Notes: generated from the letters alone by a model not told the origin. A stretch of 64,000 bases of DNA from Halospina sp040196175 (GCF_040196175.1 NZ_JBEFNF010000006.1:62001-126000), one strand, 5' to 3'. Counted from the first letter of the stretch, positions 42,139 to 51,599 are shown. Translations and numbers: made by a program.

Positions 42139-42163
42139 ATTATCCCGTGCACCCTAGGATAAT
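42139..42163. promoter_or_regulatory. inverted repeat ahead of the small exported protein gene
   Basis: ATTATCC (42139-42145) and GGATAAT (42157-42163) form a perfect 7-base dyad around 11 bases, 35 bases before the ATG of the rightward gene and 112 bases before the start of the leftward one. It could be an operator or a transcript hairpin. There is no T-run, so it is not a terminator. Confidence 0.3.
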
Positions 42164-42197
42164 CACACCGTTATGCCCTGTTACGCCGGATGCAATC

Positions 42198-42563
42198 ATG
42201 AACCGACCTTTCACAAAGCAGTGGCTCACTCTCCTGGCGAGTGCGATTCTGTCTGGCCTGAGCACACAGGCTGTTGCCGAGGATGATCTTGGCGAGCGCC
42301 TGGGGGCAACCCTGAAGCAGCTGCATGCCAGCTATGAAGGATATGAGCGGGCAACGATTCCGGAAAACGGACACCCCAAGACCTATCTGCTGCTGGACTT
42401 TGAAGGCGACAACCTCAGCCGGAACGAGCAGCGCCAGGAACGCATTCACCACATCTGCAGCCGCATACTCACCAACCGGGATCTGGTGGCAGATCTCTCC
42501 AGCCAAGGGGTTCACATGGTCTCAGTTGCTTTTAACCAACGCTATCAATACGACTGCCTTTGA
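42198..42563 (+). CDS. small exported protein of unknown function
   Basis: This 121-residue protein starts MNRPFTKQWLTLLASAILSG and has a signal peptide cleaved after STQAVA, leaving a mature periplasmic protein of about 94 residues. The mature part is charged, with HHICSRILTNRDLVADLSSQ and a final YQYDCL, so two Cys residues could form a disulfide. No family recognised. It ends 4 bases from the convergent sensor kinase gene. Confidence 0.75.
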   Translation: MNRPFTKQWLTLLASAILSGLSTQAVAEDDLGERLGATLKQLHASYEGYERATIPENGHPKTYLLLDFEGDNLSRNEQRQERIHHICSRILTNRDLVADLSSQGVHMVSVAFNQRYQYDCL

Positions 42564-42567
42564 TCCC

Positions 42568-45500
42568 CTACGCCTGGTCCTGCACAAACCCTTCCCCGGC
42601 GAACTGCTCCAGCAGCTGCTGGACCCGATCCAACTCGAAACCATCAACCGCGTCGGCCAGCTGATTCGCAAACACAGCCAGCTCCTCCACGCCAAGCTCG
42701 CGGGCTTGTGTCTGCAGTTCCTCCGCAAAGGCCTGGAGTGCTTCCGGATCGCCGCTATCGACCAGTGACGTCGCCTGGGGAATCAGCGAGTAACGCAATA
42801 CCCGCATCACTCGCTTCTGGTGTTCCTCACCACATTCATGCCAGAGGGTGAAGTCCTCACGACCACCCCCGTCCTCCGTCGAGTCCAGGTCGATGCGTTC
42901 GTGGCGAAGGTAGTCGGCCAGCTCGCCAAGCAGGATTTCACGGCTAACCGGTTTATGCAGATAGCCATCGAACCCGGCTTCACGGATGCGCGCCGCCTCA
43001 CTGGTCATGACCGAGGCGGTAAGCGCTACTATCGGAATATCATTGAGCCGACGATCCTCACCAAAGGCGCGCAAAGCCTCAAAGCCATCCATTTCCGGCA
43101 TGCGGATATCCATCAACACCAGCGCCGGCTGGAAATCGCGGGCACGCTCCAGCGCCTGGACACCGTTTTCCGCCTCATCCACCTCAAGCCCTTCGGGCTC
43201 GAGCACATCCCGCACCAGCTGGCGGTTTACCGGATTATCATCCACGATCAGAACCCGGCTGCGCTCAAACCGGTAGCGCACCGCCACGCTCTCATCGTTC
43301 ACATCCGGAGCGGCCAACGCTGTTTCCACATCACGCAGGTGCACGCAGAAGGTCGTACCCTCGCCGGGCTGGCTGCGCACACTGAGCTCGCCGTTCATCA
43401 TCTCGACCAGCTTGCGGCTGATCGCCAGCCCCAGACCAGTGCCGCCGTACTGCCGACTGCTCTGCCCAACCTGCTGCTCAAAGGCCTCGAAGATCCGCTC
43501 CTGTTGCTCCTCGGGAATGCCGATGCCGGTGTCGACCACCTCGATGCACAACTCGGGGGCCTCGCTCTCCTTCCAGGCCACACGCACCCGGACTTCACCA
43601 TGGTCGGTGAACTTGATGGCATTACCCACCAGGTTGAACAGCACCTGGCGCAGGCGGGTTTCATCCAGCACCATCACCGGTGGCATGTCCTGATCCATTT
43701 CAAAGACCAGATCCAGCCCCTTTTCGCGCGCGCGGATTGCAAAGATATGCCGCACGTCCTCCAAAAGCCGACTCAGATCCAGCGGCCCGTACTCCAAGCG
43801 CATCTTACCCGCTTCCACGCGCGAAAGGTCCAGAATGTCATTGATCAGCGTCAGAAGACTTCGGCTACCCGCTTTGATGGAATCCAGATAGCCCCTCTGG
43901 CGGTCATCCGTAATGGTACGCTCAAGCAGCTCCGTGTACCCAATAACAGCGTTCATGGGCGTGCGAATTTCATGGGACATGTTAGCCAGGAACTCGCTCT
44001 TGGCGCGGTTCGCCTCCTCCGCCTGGTCCGCCAGATCCTCCGCACGCTGTTTGGCATCAATCAGTTCCTCCTCACTGCGCCTGAGCGCCTGTTCGGAGCG
44101 TACCCGTTCACCCACCTCACGCGAGAGCTTACGGTTCCAGTAAAAGAACGCCGCCAGTACCAGAAACGCGATAATGGCGACACGACGGACCACGGTGTAA
44201 TCCGCCTGCTGTTCCACGTCGAGCTTGATCCAGCGGTTATAGACCTCATCAAGCGCTGATCGGTCGATCCGGCTCAGCGCCTTACCGAGAATTCCCACAA
44301 GTTCCGGGTGCTGGGCACGCACGGCCAGCCGCAGATCGTACTGGAACGGCGCAATGCTGGTGATACGCAGGTTATCCAGCCCGAGTCGCGAAACATTATA
44401 GCTGACGCCCGGAATATGGGTGATCATCACATCGAGCTCATCCTCCGAGACTTGCCTCAGCCCCTGCCTGATGGAGGCGGTTTCCGTGATATTCAGGGCT
44501 GAATGATGCCGATTGAGGTATTCCCCAGCTGCCATGCCCTGGACCACACCAACCCGGTCTGAACCATCAAGCTCGGACAGATCCCCCACGAACCGGTGAT
44601 CGTCCCTTACCACAATCGCCACAGGCAGGCTGAGATAGCTGCGTGTGAACAAATGTTCGTCCTGACGATCCGGCGTACGGGGCAGCGCCGGCACCACGTC
44701 CACCGTTTCGTCACCGAGCATGGCATCCGCGTTCTCTCCGGGCTGGACCGGAACACGCTCAAACGTGTAATCCAGCTCCTTCTCCACCAGTGCCAGAAGA
44801 TCGGGAATCACTCCTTCCAGCTCACTTTCGCCCCGGAATTCAACCGGCGGCCAGCCAGTGCGCATGGCCACCTTCAGCTCCGGATGATCCGCCAGCCACT
44901 CACGCTCCTCCGCGGTGAGCACCACCTTCTCTTCCTGATCCCCGAAGATGACGTCGTGCCCCATCCAGGCCCCCTGAATATTGCGGTGTTCCAGGGTCGT
45001 CATCGAGTCAATAGCAGCATCCAGAACCCCCCGCAGGCGGCCCTGCTCAAAGGGCACAGCATAGGACATAGGCAGCGGCCGCTCTTCCAGAACCTGTACC
45101 CGCTGGATAGCACGCAGCTCATTGTTTTCCAGATAACGATCTCCCACGGGCACAGGGGCAAGCAACGCATCCGCCTCCTCGCTGCGCAGCATATCCATGG
45201 CCTCGCTGAGCGTCAGCGCCGCCAGTGGGGTAAAGGAAGGGATGCGATCCAGCAATTCAAAGGGATAACGGTCGCCATCCAGAAAGACCACACGTTGATC
45301 CTCCAGGCTCCCGAGCCTGCTGATACTGGCGTTGTCACGGCGAGCATAGATGGCGTAACGCACCTGCATGTAAGGGCGGGTAAACCGGTATTCACCGGCG
45401 GAGCGGTTGGCAAAGCGCATACTGATCGCGTCGATCTGACCCTGAGCCAGCATACGCTCCAGAAGCAGCGGGTTGCCGCCCACCATTTCCACCCGCTTGC

Positions 45501-45747
45501 CCAGCTTGCGCTCCAGGAGCCGGGCATAACCTGATTCGGTGCCCAAAACCCGACCGAATTCATTACGGTATGCCAACGGCGGTCTTCCCGAGGGAATCCC
45601 GAGGCGGATACGCTCCTTATCCTGCAGCCAGAGCTTCTGTTCCACACTGAACTCTGGGAGGTTGTCGGTTGCAGGAAACGGAACCGCCTGGGCTGCAACC
45701 GGCAGAATCAGCGCCCACGCTATGGCGAGAAACATCAGCAAACGCAT
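42568..45747 (-). CDS. EvgS-like hybrid sensor histidine kinase with two periplasmic solute-binding domains
   Basis: This 1059-residue protein begins with a signal segment (LLMFLAIAWALILPVAAQA), then carries two SBP_bac_3 domains (about 35-260 and 280-510), one membrane helix near 522-537, a coiled coil, HisKA with His592 in NMSHEIRTPMNAV, HATPase (NLVGNAIKF, GTGLGLAISRKLVE) and a receiver with phospho-Asp880 in LVLMDIRMPEMDG. The C-terminal 100 residues resemble an Hpt domain in helices but lack the histidine. SBP modules of this type usually bind amino acids or other small solutes. Translation is coupled to the upstream diguanylate cyclase gene (TGATG). Confidence 0.93.
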   Translation of the reverse strand: MRLLMFLAIAWALILPVAAQAVPFPATDNLPEFSVEQKLWLQDKERIRLGIPSGRPPLAYRNEFGRVLGTESGYARLLERKLGKRVEMVGGNPLLLERMLAQGQIDAISMRFANRSAGEYRFTRPYMQVRYAIYARRDNASISRLGSLEDQRVVFLDGDRYPFELLDRIPSFTPLAALTLSEAMDMLRSEEADALLAPVPVGDRYLENNELRAIQRVQVLEERPLPMSYAVPFEQGRLRGVLDAAIDSMTTLEHRNIQGAWMGHDVIFGDQEEKVVLTAEEREWLADHPELKVAMRTGWPPVEFRGESELEGVIPDLLALVEKELDYTFERVPVQPGENADAMLGDETVDVVPALPRTPDRQDEHLFTRSYLSLPVAIVVRDDHRFVGDLSELDGSDRVGVVQGMAAGEYLNRHHSALNITETASIRQGLRQVSEDELDVMITHIPGVSYNVSRLGLDNLRITSIAPFQYDLRLAVRAQHPELVGILGKALSRIDRSALDEVYNRWIKLDVEQQADYTVVRRVAIIAFLVLAAFFYWNRKLSREVGERVRSEQALRRSEEELIDAKQRAEDLADQAEEANRAKSEFLANMSHEIRTPMNAVIGYTELLERTITDDRQRGYLDSIKAGSRSLLTLINDILDLSRVEAGKMRLEYGPLDLSRLLEDVRHIFAIRAREKGLDLVFEMDQDMPPVMVLDETRLRQVLFNLVGNAIKFTDHGEVRVRVAWKESEAPELCIEVVDTGIGIPEEQQERIFEAFEQQVGQSSRQYGGTGLGLAISRKLVEMMNGELSVRSQPGEGTTFCVHLRDVETALAAPDVNDESVAVRYRFERSRVLIVDDNPVNRQLVRDVLEPEGLEVDEAENGVQALERARDFQPALVLMDIRMPEMDGFEALRAFGEDRRLNDIPIVALTASVMTSEAARIREAGFDGYLHKPVSREILLGELADYLRHERIDLDSTEDGGGREDFTLWHECGEEHQKRVMRVLRYSLIPQATSLVDSGDPEALQAFAEELQTQARELGVEELAVFANQLADAVDGFELDRVQQLLEQFAGEGFVQDQA

Positions 45748-47483
45748 CAGCGTTCAGCTCCGGAGCGTCTGTCCTGCTCACCGCCCAACAGCACCTGATT
45801 ACGACCATTCTCTTTGGCGCGATAAAGCGCACGGTCTGCAAGATCCAGCAACTCGTGTGGCCCATCAACTTCCATGAAACCGGTGACACCCCCGGAAAAA
45901 GTCACCTCCACGCGCTCATGCCGGAAATGGAATGGCAGCGACCGGATGCGCTCGCGCAGTTTCTCCAGTACCTCAACCGCCGTATCCGGGGGCGTGGAGG
46001 GCAACAGAACAATGAACTCCTCACCGCCGTAACGGGCGATGTAATCCGTTTCCCGAAGGTTCTCCCGCACCGCTCGGGCCAGAAGCTGCAGCACCTTGTC
46101 GCCGGCCAGGTGGCCATAGGTGTCGTTGATGTCTTTGAACCAGTCGATATCAATAATGGCAAGGCTCGTTGGCTCACGATAGCGATGCCAGCGCCGGTAC
46201 TCCTCGTCCAGCCGTTCCTCCAGTGCCTCGCGGTTGGGGAGCTGGGTCAGCATATCGGTAGCAGCCTTTTCCCGCTCCTTCTTGAGCTCTTTCTGTGCCT
46301 CGTGGGACTCCGCTTCCATGGCAGCCACTTTCTCCTGCAGGTCCTCAACCTGAGCCCGGAGCGTCTGCTCGCGATCCGCCTCCGTCTCACGGTACTCTTT
46401 CAAAGTGGCGTTAAGGCGTTCCACATGCTCGCGTACCGCATGCTGCAGCCCGCCCAGTTCGGTCGCCCCAAGCGCACTGCTGCCCATCTCATCCAGTTCC
46501 TGATCTATACGCTGATCAAACTGTTCGGACACTTCCTGCCAGTGGCCAAAGTCCAGCGCTCCGGTTTCAAACTGGGTTCGCAACCGTACCAGCCGCTCAT
46601 CCAGCCCAGCGAGAAACTGCTCGAATTCGCGCTGTCCACGACCCACAGCAGCGACTATAAGATGCACAACCTCATCCAGTGCCGCCTGGAGATTGCTCCA
46701 GCTCTCACTCTCGCGAACCCGTTCAACTAAAAGCTCAACCCGTTCCTGGGCCGGTCCAGGCAGCACAATATGCTGCTGGATGTGGCGAAGCAGCTGCAGC
46801 AATCGGGCGCTGAGGTTACGGAACTGCTCATCATTCGCACTCGGCTCACCACTATCGAGTTCAAGTCCACCGGCCTCCTCCGCCACTTCTTCCCGGGCAG
46901 CGGCGCTCGCACTGAATTCCGCCATATCTTCACCCGAAGCGGTTTCAGTACCACTGTCATCACCCGCTTTTCCGCGGCGTGCGAAAAGACGCTGTAGCAA
47001 CGACCCTTGGGTTGATGACTCACCCGAGGCATTAAGAACCCGCTCCTGGACATCCGCGAGCTGCTCAAAAAGTTCCGGAAGGGCATTGAAGCGCCCCAGC
47101 GTCTCCGTCGGAGAACGTTCGAGTGCCTTCAGTTTCCGGCGATCTTCTCGCTCCGCTTTGGCACGCAGCGGTTCGATCAAGCGCGCGATGGCCTCCTGAA
47201 GCCGGCGGATGATCTCATCACGCTCCTCATCAAATCCTGACACCCGTTCTTCAAGCGCTTCCTGGAGCCGCATCAAGCGATCGGTATCCGGCGTCTCGGA
47301 GCGTGCCAGTTCGCGCAACTCGCCGAGTGAGCGATCCAGCTTCGTATCCTGGCCCTCGGCAACGAGCGACACCCGAACAAGCAGCCGCTGCAGGCTGTTC
47401 TGGCGCCCCTGCCACTGCTTCTCGTCCTGTTCGTGCTGTTCCAGTGCGGCAATATATTTCTGCCGCCAGTCCTGGTCACTCAT
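45747..47483 (-). CDS. cytosolic diguanylate cyclase with long coiled-coil N terminus
   Basis: This 578-residue protein has about 400 residues of mainly coiled coil without membrane helices (KYIAALEQHEQDEKQWQGRQ onward), then a GGDEF domain with DMLTQLPNREALEERL, DWFKDINDTYGHLAGD and the intact signature YGGEEF at 485-490. RETD at 477-480, five residues before it, is a complete inhibitory I-site, so the enzyme should make c-di-GMP under product inhibition. The start at 47483 follows xerC by one base and has AGGGG upstream. The frame stays open into xerC, but that is not coding. Confidence 0.93.
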   Translation of the reverse strand: MSDQDWRQKYIAALEQHEQDEKQWQGRQNSLQRLLVRVSLVAEGQDTKLDRSLGELRELARSETPDTDRLMRLQEALEERVSGFDEERDEIIRRLQEAIARLIEPLRAKAEREDRRKLKALERSPTETLGRFNALPELFEQLADVQERVLNASGESSTQGSLLQRLFARRGKAGDDSGTETASGEDMAEFSASAAAREEVAEEAGGLELDSGEPSANDEQFRNLSARLLQLLRHIQQHIVLPGPAQERVELLVERVRESESWSNLQAALDEVVHLIVAAVGRGQREFEQFLAGLDERLVRLRTQFETGALDFGHWQEVSEQFDQRIDQELDEMGSSALGATELGGLQHAVREHVERLNATLKEYRETEADREQTLRAQVEDLQEKVAAMEAESHEAQKELKKEREKAATDMLTQLPNREALEERLDEEYRRWHRYREPTSLAIIDIDWFKDINDTYGHLAGDKVLQLLARAVRENLRETDYIARYGGEEFIVLLPSTPPDTAVEVLEKLRERIRSLPFHFRHERVEVTFSGGVTGFMEVDGPHELLDLADRALYRAKENGRNQVLLGGEQDRRSGAER

Positions 47484-47484
47484 G

Positions 47485-48453
47485 TCACCCCTGCTCCGTC
47501 CCGGATTCCGTTTTTCTGTCTTTCCGCCGTCGCGCGCGGGGATGCGCGCTGTCGTACACCTGAGCCAGGTGCTGGAAGTCCAAATGAGTATAGATCTGTG
47601 TGGTAGCGATGTCAGAATGGCCCAGTAATTCCTGCACGGCGCGCAGATCACCACTGGATTCCAGCAAATGGCTGGCAAAGGAATGACGCATAAGATGCGG
47701 GTGAAGTCCCTGGTCAGCCTGCCGCAGCTGGCCCCAGCGGCGCAGTCGCGCTTGCACGGTACGACGGTGAATGCGCCGGCCATGGCGGCTCACGAAAACG
47801 GCCCTTTCATCCGCACCGGTAAAAAGCGCACGCTGCTCCAACCAACGATCCAGAGCCACCAACGCAGCACGCCCGACCGGCACAATGCGAGCCTTGCCGC
47901 CCTTGCCCGTAACCCGAACGCTGGCATCATCACGATCCAGATCAGGCTGGTCCAGTGCCACCAGTTCCGCCAGTCGCAGCCCGCAAGAGTAGATCAGTTC
48001 CATCATGGCGAGGTCGCGTACCTCCAGCGGGTCTTCCGGGGTCTGCTCCAGCAGATGATGCATCTGGTCCACATCCATCACACTGGGCAGCGGGCGCTGA
48101 TCGCGCGGCGGACGGATATCGAGGGCGGGATTATCGAAGACAATGCCTTCCCGGATCAGGAAACCGTAGAACCGCCGGATAGCGGAAAGATGGCGCGCGA
48201 TGGTGCGACCGGAGCGCCCTGCACGGGCCAGGCCAGCCACATAATGACGCAGCTGCGATTGGCTCAGCGCAACGGGATCGGAGCCCTGGCTCTGACACCA
48301 CTGGCTCAGCTTCTGAAGATCCCGCCCATAGTGTTCACAGGTCCTGTGGGCGCTGCGCTTTTCCGAGGCCATGTAGCGCAGGAAGCGTTGCATCGGCTCC
48401 GGCAGCGCCCCGGCCGACTCTATCCGTTCAGCGTGCGCATCAGTGGACGCCAT
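47485..48453 (-). CDS. xerC: tyrosine recombinase XerC
   Basis: This 322-residue tyrosine recombinase works with XerD at dif to resolve chromosome dimers. All catalytic residues are visible: Arg160 (SCGLRLAEL), Lys184 (TGKGGKAR), His253 and Arg256 (HPHLMRHSFASHLL), His279 (LLGHSDI) and the nucleophile Tyr288 (TTQIYTHLD). The N-terminal SAM-like core-binding domain is intact (LRYMASEKRSAHRTCEHYGR). TGGAG lies 7 bases before the ATG. Its place after DUF484 and dapF is the conserved order, which argues for XerC rather than an integrase. Confidence 0.95.
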   Translation of the reverse strand: MASTDAHAERIESAGALPEPMQRFLRYMASEKRSAHRTCEHYGRDLQKLSQWCQSQGSDPVALSQSQLRHYVAGLARAGRSGRTIARHLSAIRRFYGFLIREGIVFDNPALDIRPPRDQRPLPSVMDVDQMHHLLEQTPEDPLEVRDLAMMELIYSCGLRLAELVALDQPDLDRDDASVRVTGKGGKARIVPVGRAALVALDRWLEQRALFTGADERAVFVSRHGRRIHRRTVQARLRRWGQLRQADQGLHPHLMRHSFASHLLESSGDLRAVQELLGHSDIATTQIYTHLDFQHLAQVYDSAHPRARRRKDRKTESGTEQG

Positions 48454-48476
48454 GCGGGAGCTCCAGGAGTGGTGGT

Positions 48477-49211
48477 TCAGTGACCGGCTTCCGACTCGGA
48501 TGCAGGGATAGAGCCTTCCGGCGCCAGTAGTGGCGGCAGAAGCCGGCCCAGGGTATCGCTGATGTAGGTCATGAACAGTGACCCCATGCTGCTGTGGAAA
48601 TAGCCCTCATCGACGCTGGCAATGGCAATCAGTCCAACGCAATCATTACGTCGAACGGGGATCACGGCGGCTGATCCCACCTGTTCCGGGGCGGCAAACA
48701 GAGCATCGCGGTGGCTGTCGCGCAGGCGGCCAAACAGCGGCTGGCTTTCATCCAGCACTTCGCCGAAAGTCTCTCGGGCCTCGCTGCGATCCAGATAGCG
48801 CACTGCCCCACACTGGGACGGCACCTCACCCTCCGTCAGGATCGTCAGGGTTGCCCCCTGAAGCTGGAATTCACCCCGGATGGTCTCATCGAGCACCGCC
48901 GCCACTTCCTCAGCGCTACGGGCATCCAGCAGCTGCATGAGCAGGCGCTTGCTGCGCGCAAACAGCTGATCGTTCTGGCGTGCGATGCCGATCAGACCGG
49001 CAAGTTCCTCGCGCAGGGCGTCCCGCTGCTCACGGAACAGGTGCACTTGGCGTTCGACCAGGGAGATGGCCGAGCCACTATCATGAGGTAGACGTAGCCT
49101 CTGAAGTAGATCCTCGTGACGCTCAAAGAAATCCGGATTAGTCTCGAGATACTCGGCCACAGCCGCTTCAGAAACCGTCGCGCTAGCCGGTTCGGCTGTC
49201 GGGTCTGTCAT
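48477..49211 (-). CDS. DUF484-family (GAF-like) protein
   Basis: This 244-residue protein has the family opening AVAEYLETNPDFFERHEDLL, a coiled coil with SLVERQVHLFREQRDALREE, then a GAF-like domain ending in VGLIAIASVDEGYFHSSMGS and FMTYISDTLGRLLPPLL. The gene is regularly found between dapF and xerC in gammaproteobacteria; its role is unknown. A GGGAGG Shine-Dalgarno precedes the ATG. It sits 17 bases after dapF and 23 before xerC. Confidence 0.93.
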   Translation of the reverse strand: MTDPTAEPASATVSEAAVAEYLETNPDFFERHEDLLQRLRLPHDSGSAISLVERQVHLFREQRDALREELAGLIGIARQNDQLFARSKRLLMQLLDARSAEEVAAVLDETIRGEFQLQGATLTILTEGEVPSQCGAVRYLDRSEARETFGEVLDESQPLFGRLRDSHRDALFAAPEQVGSAAVIPVRRNDCVGLIAIASVDEGYFHSSMGSLFMTYISDTLGRLLPPLLAPEGSIPASESEAGH

Positions 49212-49228
49212 TCACTACCTCCCGTCTG

Positions 49229-50173
49229 TCAGGCGGAGTTGCCGTCCCGACCCTTTTTCTTCCTGTTGTTCTGGGGGCGGCCACCACCCTGGCGGGAACG
49301 GCGTCCGTCACCGGGTGGCTTGATTCGCCCTTCGAAGACCCGCATGGCGGGCCCTTCCATCGTAACAGCTGCCCCGTCTCCCGGCCACGAAATGGTCAGC
49401 GTGCCACCAAGCAGTTCCACTGTGACCTGCTCAGCCAGAAGTCCACGCAGGCGCCCCGCCACAACAGCGGCACAGGCGCCACTGCCGCAGGCCCGTGTTT
49501 CCCCGACACCGCGCTCGAACACCCGCAGCCGGATCCGATCAGGTGCCACCACCTGCACGAATCCGGCGTTGGACCGTGCCGGGAAACGTGGATGGGCCTC
49601 GATCGATGGCCCCAAACTCGCCACAGGAGCTGCGTCGACGTCATCCACTATCAGCACGCCGTGAGGGTTCCCCATGGAGACAGCGGAAAGGATCAGCTCC
49701 TCACCGTCGACCAGTACCGGATAGGCCACCGCCTGTTCATCCGCTGCGAACGGAATGGCCGCAGGCGCCAGCTCAGGCACCCCCATATCCACACGAACCA
49801 GTCCCTTCTTCGTCACCTCCAGTGTCATGATACCAGTAGCCGTCTGCACCCGTATCCGGTGCTGGCGGGTCAGTTGCTGATCACGCACGAAACGCGCAAA
49901 GCAACGAGCGCCGTTACCACACTGCTCTACCTCGGAACCATCCGCGTTGAAGATGCGATAGCGGAAGTCCACATCCGGCCTTTCCGGCGGCTCCACCATC
50001 AGAAGCTGGTCAAAGCCCACACCCAGATGCCGGTCCGCCATTTTACGGATCTGACCAGCCTCCAGCTGTACCGGCTGGGTAATGGCATCCACCACCATGA
50101 AATCATTGCCCAGACCGTGCATCTTGGTAAAACGCAGCCAGCCGCCACGGCCCCGGCGCCCGTCACCGCTCAT
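49229..50173 (-). CDS. dapF: diaminopimelate epimerase with an added basic tail
   Basis: This enzyme converts LL- to meso-diaminopimelate for lysine and peptidoglycan. The two catalytic cysteines are present, Cys85 in EVEQCGNGARCF and Cys229 in ETRACGSGACAA, along with FTKMHGLGNDFMVVDA near the start. At 314 residues it is longer than the usual 275. The excess is an N-terminal GDGRRGRGG and a C-terminal tail of about 25 residues rich in R, K, G and Q (RRSRQGGGRPQNNRKKKG). The ATG overlaps the lysA stop by 4 bases. Confidence 0.95.
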   Translation of the reverse strand: MSGDGRRGRGGWLRFTKMHGLGNDFMVVDAITQPVQLEAGQIRKMADRHLGVGFDQLLMVEPPERPDVDFRYRIFNADGSEVEQCGNGARCFARFVRDQQLTRQHRIRVQTATGIMTLEVTKKGLVRVDMGVPELAPAAIPFAADEQAVAYPVLVDGEELILSAVSMGNPHGVLIVDDVDAAPVASLGPSIEAHPRFPARSNAGFVQVVAPDRIRLRVFERGVGETRACGSGACAAVVAGRLRGLLAEQVTVELLGGTLTISWPGDGAAVTMEGPAMRVFEGRIKPPGDGRRSRQGGGRPQNNRKKKGRDGNSA

Positions 50174-51429
50174 GAGCCCAACTCCGGCAGCGGCATTTCC
50201 GGTGCCAGCTGCTCCTCCAGTGTCTCTCTGCGGCGAACCAGATGCACGTCAGCGCCATCCACCAGAATTTCCGGCGGACGATTCCGGGTATTGTAGTTTG
50301 AACTCATGACGAAACCGTAGGCGCCAGCCGAACGCACAGCAAGCAGATCGCCCGCTTCAATGGCCAGCGACCGTTGTTTACCCAGAAAATCCCCGGTTTC
50401 GCACACTGGCCCCACAACATCGTAAACCGCTAACTCAGTGTTGGTGCGCTGTGTAACCGCCTCAATCCGCTGCCAGGCGGAATACAGTGAAGGCCGGATC
50501 AGATCGTTCATCGCGCCATCCACAATAGCAAACCGATGCTCATCACCACCTTTGATGCCTTCCACACGGGTCACCATGATCCCGGCATTCGCGGCAATAG
50601 AGCGCCCCGGCTCCAACAGCAGCTCCAGATCCCGGTCAGCCAGGCGCTGCTTAAGGGCGTCTCCATAGACGCCTGGGCTGGGTGGCTGCTCATCGCCGTA
50701 GGGCACGCCGAGTCCGCCGCCCATGTCCAGATGCTCAATGACAATACCGTCCTCAGCGAGTGCATCGATGAGCGCCAGCATACGCTCCAGGGCGTCCATC
50801 AACGGCTCCAGAGTCTGGAGCTGGGAACCGATATGGCAATCCGCTCCGACAACGTCCAGTCCAGGCATTGCCGCAGCCCGACGATAGAGCTCATGGGCCT
50901 GTTCAATCTCGACACCGAACTTGTTCTCCTTCAGGCCAGTGGAGATGTAGGGATGCGTCTGCGCGTCCACATCCGGGTTCACCCGCAGCGACACTGGTGC
51001 GGTCTGGCCCCTTGCGGAAGCCACGCTGCTGATCATCTCAAGCTCAAAGTCAGACTCCACGTTGAAGCAGCGCACGCCGGCCTCGAGAGCCCGCTCGATC
51101 TCCCAGCGCTGCTTGCCCACCCCGGAGAAAACGGTTGCCGCCGGATCCCCCCCAGCCCGGATCACACGCTCCAGCTCGCCCCCTGAAACAACATCGAAAC
51201 CAGCTCCAAGGCGAGCGAGTACGTTGAGTACGGCCAGGTTACTGTTGGCCTTGACCGCGTAGCAGATGCGGTGCGATCGCCCTTCGAGAGCCCGGTCATA
51301 GGCGTTGAAATGGCGCTCCAGCGTCGCCCTGGAATAAATGTAGCAGGGCGTTCCATGCGTTTCGGCAATGCGGCTTACCGGTACCGATTCTGCGTGAAGC
51401 TCACTGTTGTGTTGATTAAAGAAGTCCAT
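50170..51429 (-). CDS. lysA: diaminopimelate decarboxylase
   Basis: This 419-residue fold-III PLP enzyme makes lysine from meso-diaminopimelate. The PLP lysine is Lys60 in ICYAVKANSN, HIGSQLQTLEP and the phosphate-binding GGGLGVPY follow, and CETGDFL supplies the substrate Cys from the partner subunit. It lies between lptM (20-base gap) and dapF (ATGA overlap), so the last two lysine steps are made from one message. Confidence 0.96.
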   Translation of the reverse strand: MDFFNQHNSELHAESVPVSRIAETHGTPCYIYSRATLERHFNAYDRALEGRSHRICYAVKANSNLAVLNVLARLGAGFDVVSGGELERVIRAGGDPAATVFSGVGKQRWEIERALEAGVRCFNVESDFELEMISSVASARGQTAPVSLRVNPDVDAQTHPYISTGLKENKFGVEIEQAHELYRRAAAMPGLDVVGADCHIGSQLQTLEPLMDALERMLALIDALAEDGIVIEHLDMGGGLGVPYGDEQPPSPGVYGDALKQRLADRDLELLLEPGRSIAANAGIMVTRVEGIKGGDEHRFAIVDGAMNDLIRPSLYSAWQRIEAVTQRTNTELAVYDVVGPVCETGDFLGKQRSLAIEAGDLLAVRSAGAYGFVMSSNYNTRNRPPEILVDGADVHLVRRRETLEEQLAPEMPLPELGS

Positions 51430-51449
51430 GGATCGACCATTCGCCCTGA

Positions 51450-51599
51450 TCAGCAGAGGTGACTGGAGATGGTTTGCACAACCGGTGAGCGGGCATTACC
51501 CGGTGCGTCCCGATCGCCTTCCCTATAGAGCGGCCCCTTCTGCCCGCACCCGGCCAGAATCAGCATCAGCGCCATCAGCGCCAGCAGTGATCCGCGCAT
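51450..51599 (-). CDS. lptM: LptM (YifL) small outer-membrane lipoprotein
   Basis: This 49-residue lipoprotein has the signal MRGSLLALMALMLILAGCGQ with the lipidated Cys at 18, followed by the diagnostic KGPLY. LptM assists assembly of the LptD/LptE lipopolysaccharide translocon in E. coli. GGGGAGA precedes the ATG. It is the first gene of the lptM-lysA-dapF operon, a position conserved in pseudomonads. Confidence 0.92.
   Translation of the reverse strand: MRGSLLALMALMLILAGCGQKGPLYREGDRDAPGNARSPVVQTISSHLC

Noticed and set aside
47485..48453. The tyrosine recombinase as a mobile-element or integron integrase
   Set aside because: It has housekeeping XerC features and sits in the conserved dapF-DUF484-xerC order; no att site, cassette or phage gene is near.
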